Positions 29,733 to 35,617 of a stretch of 35,617 nucleotides of DNA are shown piece by piece (the first letter of the stretch is position 1; each line of letters begins with the position of its first letter). The stretch comes from an uncultured Clostridia bacterium (GTDB taxonomy: Bacteria > Bacillota > Clostridia > Saccharofermentanales > DTU023): positions 1 to 35,617 of the forward strand of contig CAKZWV010000058.1 in NCBI GenBank assembly GCA_937922005.1. The letters run 5' to 3'. The translations under genes and the position numbers were made by a program. The notes under the pieces were generated by a model. It saw only the letters and a program-made list of their open reading frames with translations. It did not search any database and was not told where the DNA came from.

Positions 29733-31475
29733 TTACGCCTCGATCTGCCACTGAGCGCTTTCATTTTGTAAGTCAACCATGTGACGGTAGAGGCCATTTT
29801 CTTGGAGTAATTGGGCGGGGCTACCCTGTTCTTTGACTTGGCCTTCTTCCAGGACCACGATGTGGTCAGCTCCTGCGATGGTCCGCATCCGATGGGCAAT
29901 CACGAGAACGGTCTTGCCCGCTAGTAGGCGAGACAGGGCCCCCTGGACCTTGGTTTCATTTTCAACATCAAGGGAGGCTGTTGCCTCGTCCAATAAGACG
30001 ATGGGGGCGTCCTTGAGGAGGGCTCGGGCGATGGAAATCCGCTGGCGCTCCCCCCCAGAAAGTTTGACCCCATTTTCGCCAATGAGGGTGTCGTAGCCCT
30101 GGGGCAAACGTTCGACAAATTCGTCGCAATTGGCCGCCTGGGCCGCTTGACGGACTTCTTCCTCGCTGGCCCCATGTTTGCCAAGTCGAATGTTATCCGT
30201 CACAGAAGCATCAAAGAGGGTGACATCTTGAAAGACTACGGAATAATCGGTCAGGAGTATTTCGGGATCGACCGTGGAGATATCGACCCCGCCCACTTCG
30301 ATGGACCCTTGGTTGACGTCCCAAAGCCGGGCAGCCAACCTAGCACAGGTGCTCTTCCCCGAGCCAGAAGGACCAATCAGGGCGGTCACTTCTCCTTCCT
30401 TGGCCACAAAGCTCACGTCGTGGAGGACCTCCCTGTCTTCGTAGGAAAAAGAAACATTTTGGAATACAATGTCATGCCCCTTAGGCCTAAAATGTAGGTC
30501 ACCTGTGGCGATGGGTGTTTCGTAAATCTCATTGATTCGAGCAGCGGAGACTTGAGATAAAAACATCTCCGCAATGAGAGCCAAACTCTGATCAAAAGGT
30601 GCATAGATTCTTGTGATGACCATAAGAAAGGAAAAGAAAACCATAAAATTAATTTGACCCTTGGCGATCAAGGAGGCCCCGGCTAAGATGGTTGTTGCCA
30701 CCCCAAGACGCATGACCACGCTAGCCAAATTGATCAGGAGACCATTGAGCAGCTCCCCATGTATGGTGACCCCTTCATGGTGGTCAATTTTTTCATATAA
30801 CTTCAACAAATAATCCTGCGCTTGGTTGTTGGACCGGATTTCCCGAACGTTTTCTAAGGCCTCCTGGATCCCATCTGAGACTTGAATGGCAGCTTTTTTG
30901 GTGACTTCTGATCTTCTTTCTGTTTGTTTACGACTGCCAAAGAGGAGGGCAAAGGCTACAGGGACCCCCCAGAGGCTGGCTAAGGCGAGACGCCAGTCGT
31001 AGAAAATCAGGCCGATGGCGATGATAGCAGTTGAAATGTAAGCCCCGTATAAGTAGGCAAGGACGTGGCTCCACACGTGTTCCATCCGATTGACGTCCCC
31101 CATGAGGGTTTCCGTGAGATCGGAGAGGTCACGTTTGCCAAAGTAGCCCAGGGGCAGCCTACGGAGGCGCTCGGCTAATTGCAGGCGGGTGGTTGCCACT
31201 TCCCCGTAGACTAAACCGTAGGTCGCCTTATACTGCTGGTAGTGGGTCAGGTAGGAAAGCAGGAAAAAAAGACAAACGAGCGTGAGGGTAATGACTACAC
31301 TTGGTAGTGGGCCTTGGTCTGTTAGAACGTTCATATAACGATCCATGAGCCAGTAGAGGATGCTCACCCCGCTCATCACCGTGAGGTTTGCTAAAACAGT
31401 CCAGAAGATCCCGCGTTTTAGGTTTTGTAGGCCTTGGTCTGTAAGGGCGTAAGCCTTTTGTATATTTTTCATCAT
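29733..31475 (-). CDS. ABC exporter half-transporter (membrane plus ATPase), second subunit
   Basis: The 580-residue product fuses a six-helix membrane domain (about 1-320) to an ATPase. The ATPase has Walker A GPSGSGKST near residue 370, signature LSGGERQR, Walker B IVLLDEATASLD with its Glu, and IAHRMRT with the switch His, so the site looks competent. Its ATG overlaps the TGA of the upstream subunit gene (ATGA). Such pairs form heterodimeric exporters of drugs, lipids, peptides or siderophores. A hint toward substrate is absent. It would share the operator before the first subunit. Confidence 0.92.
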   Translation of the reverse strand: MMKNIQKAYALTDQGLQNLKRGIFWTVLANLTVMSGVSILYWLMDRYMNVLTDQGPLPSVVITLTLVCLFFLLSYLTHYQQYKATYGLVYGEVATTRLQLAERLRRLPLGYFGKRDLSDLTETLMGDVNRMEHVWSHVLAYLYGAYISTAIIAIGLIFYDWRLALASLWGVPVAFALLFGSRKQTERRSEVTKKAAIQVSDGIQEALENVREIRSNNQAQDYLLKLYEKIDHHEGVTIHGELLNGLLINLASVVMRLGVATTILAGASLIAKGQINFMVFFSFLMVITRIYAPFDQSLALIAEMFLSQVSAARINEIYETPIATGDLHFRPKGHDIVFQNVSFSYEDREVLHDVSFVAKEGEVTALIGPSGSGKSTCARLAARLWDVNQGSIEVGGVDISTVDPEILLTDYSVVFQDVTLFDASVTDNIRLGKHGASEEEVRQAAQAANCDEFVERLPQGYDTLIGENGVKLSGGERQRISIARALLKDAPIVLLDEATASLDVENETKVQGALSRLLAGKTVLVIAHRMRTIAGADHIVVLEEGQVKEQGSPAQLLQENGLYRHMVDLQNESAQWQIEA

Positions 31476-33292
31476 ACATGTACCTCCTTGGTCCTAGCAA
31501 TTTTCCACTGAATTGCCTGGTGGTAATTATCCCACATTTGAGCGTAGAGTCCCTTCTTTTGAACGAGTTCTTCATGGGTTCCTTGCTCTTTGATTTGCCC
31601 TTGGTCAAGAACGATTATTTGATCGGCTTTGGTGACGGTAGAGAGGCGGTGGGCAATCATCACTACCGTTCGGTCCTTGGTTAATTGTAAAAGGGCTTTT
31701 TGGATGAGATTCTCATTCTCAGGATCGGCGAAGGCTGTCGCTTCATCGAGGACGATGATCGGCGCATCCTTTAGGATGGCCCTTGCCAGAGCGATCCTCT
31801 GCTGTTCTCCGCCAGAAAGGTAGGTGCCCTGAGAGCCCAGCTGGGTATCGACTCCTTCAGGGAGTTTTTCTAAAATATCCTGACATTGGGCGGCTTTCAG
31901 GGCCGTTAAGACTTCTTCCCTGGTCGCTTCTGGCCGAGAAGCTCGGACATTTTCGAAGATGGACGTCTTAAAAAGATGATTGTTTTGAAAAACAAAGGCG
32001 ATGTTCTTCATGAGCAGTTGGGGGTCAATATTACGGACGTCCACCCCACCGACAAGAATTTTTCCAGAATCTACATCCCAGAAACGGGGGATGAGGCTGG
32101 CTGCGGTGGTCTTACCGCCTCCAGAGGGACCAACGAGAGCCACCGTCTCTCCGGGCTTGACCGTGAAGCTTATATGGGAGAGGGCAGGGGCCAAGGCACC
32201 CTCATAAGTAAAACAAACATCTTGAAAATCAATTTGACTGCTGGTTGGCTTTTGGGGATTATTTGTAGAGATGAGCGTGGGAGCGTCCATGACTTGCTGG
32301 ATTCGCCCCAAAGCGGTATGGGCCATCATCATCCCTGAGGCGGCAAACATAATTCGGGCCAAGGCGGTAGAAATGATGGCAGAAAAAATGGCATAAAAGG
32401 CAAAGTTAATCACAAAGGCCTTCCACTCCCCCTTGGCTAGGGCCGAGGGAGCCAGGAAAAGGAGGGCTGGTACCAAATAGATGAAAGCCCCTTCCGTGCT
32501 GGTAAGGTTGATCGACTGCGGCTTACTACAAACATGCACATTATAAAACTCGGCAAAATGACTATAATCGCTGATCGATTCTTGAAAGGCCTTGAAGGAA
32601 TAGACCGTTTGCTGAAAGATCTTAACTACCGGAATGCCACGTACATATTCCGTGCCAGCCTTACTCATGCGGTCCAAGGCGGCTTGGTATTTTGCCATCA
32701 TACCTGCATTTTTCCCTCCCATCATGGAATACATGGCTATGAGGGAGATGACGACAGAAATCAAAGAGGCGCAGCCCATGCGCCAGTCAAAAATGACCAT
32801 CACGATCAGCATGCCAAGAAAAAGGGTGATGGTTCCGACGATATCGGCTAAGTTGTGGGCTAACAGGGTCTCTGTATCGGCTGCTGCAGCGTCCAAACGC
32901 CCCCGGATCAAGCCGGAAGCATTGTTATCAAAATAGCCGAGCGGGGCCTCTAAGAGATGGGCCATGCCCTGCTTGCGAATATTGGAAGCAGTGCGAAATG
33001 CTGCTAGGTGGGTGCACATGAGACCAGCAAAATAGATGATAATGCCAGCAACAGCCGCATAAAAGGCGATCCAGCCATAGTGGGCTAGGGCCTGGGCGGC
33101 CGTCCACTGGGGGGCGACCTCAATCAGGTCGCGGGCCAGTTGCCAAATACAGATATAAGGGATCATCCCCAAAATCATGGAGACGGCAGAGAGGATTAGG
33201 CCAAGCAAGGTCAGCCTCTTGTGGGTCCCCGCATAGTTAAAAAGAATTGCCAGGTCACTTTGTTTGTCCTGGGCTTTTTCTTTTTCCTGCAT
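31472..33292 (-). CDS. ABC exporter half-transporter, first subunit
   Basis: AGAAGGAGGA lies before the ATG at 33292. The 606-residue product has an N-terminal membrane domain and a C-terminal ATPase with Walker A GPSGGGKTT, signature LSGGEQQR, Walker B IIVLDEATAFAD and AHRLST. Walker A has Gly-Gly-Gly-Lys-Thr-Thr instead of the usual GSGKST form but all key residues are present. D-loop spelling FADPENE differs from the SLD form of its partner. Transcription probably starts in the palindromic region just upstream, which carries a TetR-type operator. The regulator gene is not in the window. Confidence 0.92.
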   Translation of the reverse strand: MQEKEKAQDKQSDLAILFNYAGTHKRLTLLGLILSAVSMILGMIPYICIWQLARDLIEVAPQWTAAQALAHYGWIAFYAAVAGIIIYFAGLMCTHLAAFRTASNIRKQGMAHLLEAPLGYFDNNASGLIRGRLDAAAADTETLLAHNLADIVGTITLFLGMLIVMVIFDWRMGCASLISVVISLIAMYSMMGGKNAGMMAKYQAALDRMSKAGTEYVRGIPVVKIFQQTVYSFKAFQESISDYSHFAEFYNVHVCSKPQSINLTSTEGAFIYLVPALLFLAPSALAKGEWKAFVINFAFYAIFSAIISTALARIMFAASGMMMAHTALGRIQQVMDAPTLISTNNPQKPTSSQIDFQDVCFTYEGALAPALSHISFTVKPGETVALVGPSGGGKTTAASLIPRFWDVDSGKILVGGVDVRNIDPQLLMKNIAFVFQNNHLFKTSIFENVRASRPEATREEVLTALKAAQCQDILEKLPEGVDTQLGSQGTYLSGGEQQRIALARAILKDAPIIVLDEATAFADPENENLIQKALLQLTKDRTVVMIAHRLSTVTKADQIIVLDQGQIKEQGTHEELVQKKGLYAQMWDNYHQAIQWKIARTKEVHV

Positions 33293-33315
33293 ACATCAAA
33301 TCCTCCTTCTATTAC

Positions 33316-33371
33316 GTTAGACAGATGAAGTGAAATATATTAGTTAGACATATTAGTTAGATATGTCTAAC
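33316..33371 (-). promoter_or_regulatory. TetR-like operator upstream of the ABC exporter
   Basis: GTTAGACATAT (33343-33353) and ATATGTCTAAC (33361-33371) form a perfect 11-bp inverted repeat with a 7-base spacer. An extra half-site GTTAGACA lies at 33316-33323, nearer the gene. The exporter start is 24 bases beyond it. The layout suggests binding by a dimeric repressor, perhaps two dimers. Confidence 0.65.
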
Positions 33372-33378
33372 CATAGAC

Positions 33379-33403
33379 TAAAAAAGATGGGAGTTGCCTC
33401 CCA
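33379..33403 (-). terminator. Rho-independent terminator of glmL
   Basis: On the minus strand TGGGAG-GCAA-CTCCCA is followed by TCTTTTTTAG. It separates glmL from the exporter promoter. Confidence 0.8.
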
Positions 33404-33484
33404 ATGGAAAATCCTAACCAACTCTTTCTTTTTTGTCAAGATCTTTTGGAGGAGATGGGCAGGTCAGGATGGTGCCACAAATAA

Positions 33485-34891
33485 TTATTTATCCAGCTCT
33501 TTTTTCAGGATGCGAAGGGCGAGGTCGGGGTCGCTTTCAGCTAATAGTCCCATGGCCGAAAGAATGTAATAGCGGTCGAGGAGGATCCGGGGGGCCTTCG
33601 GGGTCAGAGCCTTGGGCTCAGTCAGGGTCAGGGCCTCTTGGAGGATCTCTTTTCCATGGTCGGAATAGACTAGGATCCCGCCGGTGCCCAGGAGGGTGGG
33701 AACGGCACGGAGGTCTTTGCCCTCTTGATTGAAGGAAAAACAGGGCATCCCATAGATTCGGCGCTGCCGACCTGTATGGCGGCTGAGGGCCAGGGCAGCA
33801 CAAACTTTCGCTACGCCCTGGTCGAAGGCCTGTTCTTGGGGCTCGGAGGCCAGAGGCACATATTCCGTATGATCCTTGCGATGGTCGATCCAAGTCTGAA
33901 TCTCATCCTTAGACCATGAAGAGAAGAGGGCGTCGTAAAGGGGGGAGGGAATATTTGCAAAGAGGGAGGCGATGGAATAGCGCATCCCCAAATCTCCCTC
34001 GACGGTTCGTTTGGCATAGGGTTCTTCGAGGCCGGTCAAGAAGGCGTCGTTGGTGGGCAGGCCCTCAGAGAGGGAATGGACATCGGTGGTGGCCCCCCCG
34101 ATATCGACAAGGATGAGGTCGCCAATGCCGGGCTCGTTTGGGGTTCCCTCAGCAAGGAGGCGGGCTGCCTGGAGGACCGCAGCGGGGGTAGGCATGATGA
34201 TGTCGGAGACTTCCGCTTGGATGTCGGTCATGCCGGGGGCCTTGGTGATGTGGTGGATGAAAATATTCTGGATCTTGGTCCGGCAGTCTTGAACGTTCAG
34301 AACGTTGACCTTGGGCATGACATTTTCGGCAAAAGTGTAGGGGACGCCAGCGAGGATTTCTTCGAGGAGGGGCTTGGTCTGGGCGTTGCCAGCGACAAGG
34401 AGTGGGATCTCCTTGTTGGCCCCGGGCTTGGACGACTGGGTCCGCAAGTAGGGAGCAAGGAGGGCGGCATTGTGGAGGATGCAGGTCTGGTTGCCGCCGT
34501 CGGTTCCGCCGGCAAGGAGAATAACATCTGGACGGAGGGCTAAGAGTTCTTGGACCTGGTCTTCTCGAAGATCGCCATGGAAGCTGGCTAAAACCCTGGC
34601 ACCGGCCCCGAGGGCAGCTCTTTTGGCGGCTTCTGTGGTTAGGGCCTGGGCAAGGCCGATAGCGACCATCTTGAGGCCTCCTGCTGCCGAGGAGCAGGCC
34701 TTTTTCCCTATGATTTCAGCGTCGGGGACCTTGGCCATCAAAAGCTTCAAGGCTTCGTGATAGCCGTGGATCACGTCGGTCTCCACGGTGGTGTGGGCCA
34801 TGGCGGTAGCGACAATGGACTCGTTTTCCAGGTCGACGAGGGTTAATTTGGTATTGGTGCTGCCAAAATCAATGAGTAATTGGGCTTTCAT
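33485..34891 (-). CDS. glmL: GlmL/MutL, ASKHA-type accessory protein of methylaspartate (glutamate) mutase
   Basis: GlmL accompanies the coenzyme-B12 enzyme glutamate mutase, probably as an ATP-dependent reactivase or chaperone. The 468-residue product has the actin-like ATPase motifs: LIDFGSTNTKLTLVDLE near the start (phosphate 1) and LILVDIGGATTDVHSLSEG near residue 250 (phosphate 2). ACSSAAGGLKMVAIGLAQAL and DVILLAGGTDGGN are family-typical. GGAGACC precedes the ATG. The mutase subunits (glmE/mutE and glmS/mutS) are not in the window; a distant or upstream position is implied. It links to histidine fermentation through glutamate formed after HutU. Confidence 0.92.
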   Translation of the reverse strand: MKAQLLIDFGSTNTKLTLVDLENESIVATAMAHTTVETDVIHGYHEALKLLMAKVPDAEIIGKKACSSAAGGLKMVAIGLAQALTTEAAKRAALGAGARVLASFHGDLREDQVQELLALRPDVILLAGGTDGGNQTCILHNAALLAPYLRTQSSKPGANKEIPLLVAGNAQTKPLLEEILAGVPYTFAENVMPKVNVLNVQDCRTKIQNIFIHHITKAPGMTDIQAEVSDIIMPTPAAVLQAARLLAEGTPNEPGIGDLILVDIGGATTDVHSLSEGLPTNDAFLTGLEEPYAKRTVEGDLGMRYSIASLFANIPSPLYDALFSSWSKDEIQTWIDHRKDHTEYVPLASEPQEQAFDQGVAKVCAALALSRHTGRQRRIYGMPCFSFNQEGKDLRAVPTLLGTGGILVYSDHGKEILQEALTLTEPKALTPKAPRILLDRYYILSAMGLLAESDPDLALRILKKELDK

Positions 34892-35045
34892 AGGGGTCTC
34901 CTTCTCTCTCTATATATTGGTTGATTGGAATGTCTTGGTTTTGTGTGTGGGTAGGAATGATGTTTTGTCTTTGCCGTAGGTGGGTGTGGATTGATGCAGG
35001 TGCTCGATTCGTTATGGTCAGGGGGTGGTAATCATTTTGTGTAGC

Positions 35046-35617
35046 TTAGCGGGTTGGTGCTTTAGTATCATATGGGGTGGCTGGGACGGCCTTCTCTGGT
35101 TCTTTGTTTTTTTCACTTCCTTCGCTTTCTCTTGCTTTTGACGTGGAAGGAAACATCTGGTCCAACAAGGCCTTTTTAAGGGACTGGAGCTTTTCGAGCT
35201 TTTGTCGGTGGAGGGAGATGAGGCGGTCGAGGTGGGAGAAGTAACTGGCGATTTTTGATTGTTCCTCTCGACCAGGGAATTGGACTAAGCCCACAAGGGC
35301 ATTTTCACTTGAAACCTTCATATCATTTTTAGCGCCTATATTAACTAGGGGCTTCATGTAGTTATTCATTCGAGCGTCTTGTTCGAAGTAAACTTGGACA
35401 AAAAAAGGAACGGTATTCGCGCGTGCCTTGTAAACTGCATATAAGGTCGAAACTATTCCTGTTTCTCCCATATTTGCCTTAATTATACCATAGGGATTCG
35501 CTTTTAATGGAGATTTGGTATAAACCACATCACCCGGTTCCACAATACCGTAGTTGGCCAAAGAGATACCAGCAAACGACCGTCCTTGCAATTCGATCTG
35601 GTTAACAATTCCCACAC
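35046..35617 (-). CDS. hsdS: Type I restriction-modification specificity subunit, C-terminal part (5' end outside window)
   Basis: The frame is open to the window edge, so the GTG near 35615 is probably an internal Val. The visible 190 residues cover most of a target-recognition domain (IVEPGDVVYTKSPLKANPYG, NTVPFFVQVYF) and the conserved helical region REEQSKIASYFSHLDRLISL...LEKLQSLKKALLDQMF that docks to HsdM. HsdS sets the DNA sequence recognised by the type I complex. A 38-residue tail rich in Glu, Lys, Ser and Pro after QMF is unusual. The hsdM and hsdR genes would lie upstream, beyond the window. Between this gene and glmL, 34892-35045 shows no gene. Confidence 0.9.
   Translation of the reverse strand, partial: VGIVNQIELQGRSFAGISLANYGIVEPGDVVYTKSPLKANPYGIIKANMGETGIVSTLYAVYKARANTVPFFVQVYFEQDARMNNYMKPLVNIGAKNDMKVSSENALVGLVQFPGREEQSKIASYFSHLDRLISLHRQKLEKLQSLKKALLDQMFPSTSKARESEGSEKNKEPEKAVPATPYDTKAPTR

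Noticed and set aside
35046..35615. Complete small HsdS starting at GTG 35615
   Set aside because: The frame is open to the window edge and begins mid-domain, so it is a truncated view of a longer gene.

Overview
The window looks like a chromosomal segment from a fermentative Bacillota, probably a Clostridia or Tissierellia-like anaerobe. Ribosome binding sites are strong GGAGG types. It has a long-form urocanate hydratase, a GlmL/MutL protein of coenzyme-B12 glutamate mutase, and CysG-type siroheme synthesis, all of which fit an amino-acid-fermenting anaerobe. I cannot name the genus. The backbone is fairly GC-rich; 2.7-4.5 kb is more AT-rich and 19.3-26 kb is strikingly AT-rich, which suggests acquired DNA.

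Layout. 1-2.6 kb: end of a probable substrate-binding protein, a FecCD permease and its ATPase (iron, siderophore or cobalamin uptake). 2.7-4.5 kb: a secreted YiiX-like cysteine hydrolase and a membrane-anchored protein, behind a clear sigma-A promoter and followed by a terminator. 4.8-14.5 kb: a CysG fusion, a MORN-like membrane protein and three tandem AT3-SGNH acyltransferases (glycan O-acylation). The second and third have Cys where the SGNH nucleophile Ser should be, and the third is split by an in-frame TGA. 14.6-19.1 kb: an AIM24-like protein, thiE, thiD and hutU.

19.4-26.07 kb is an AT-rich island. It opens with an XRE repressor and ImmA-type protease, as found in conjugative elements and phages. 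Three successive cassettes follow. Each has a DUF4417-like protein, a small protein with an MG-x-G leader and a toxin-like C-terminus, and a small immunity-like protein, joined by TAATG overlaps or zero spacing. Between them lie insertion-sequence debris (istB of IS21, possible IS5-type fragment), two wrecked type I toxin-like loci and large palindromes. A complete DDE insertion sequence with inverted repeats (26,074-28,195) closes the island. I regard this modular toxin array as the most novel system in the window.

28.3-35.6 kb returns to backbone: a MazG-like pyrophosphohydrolase, a membrane-anchored protein, a heterodimeric ABC exporter behind a TetR-like operator, glmL, and the end of a type I restriction HsdS gene cut by the window edge. 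A theme throughout is short tandem repeats: 12-, 15-, 18-, 21- and 30-bp in-frame repeats inside genes, and 13- and 21-bp repeats between genes. Some of these sit in otherwise well-conserved enzymes.
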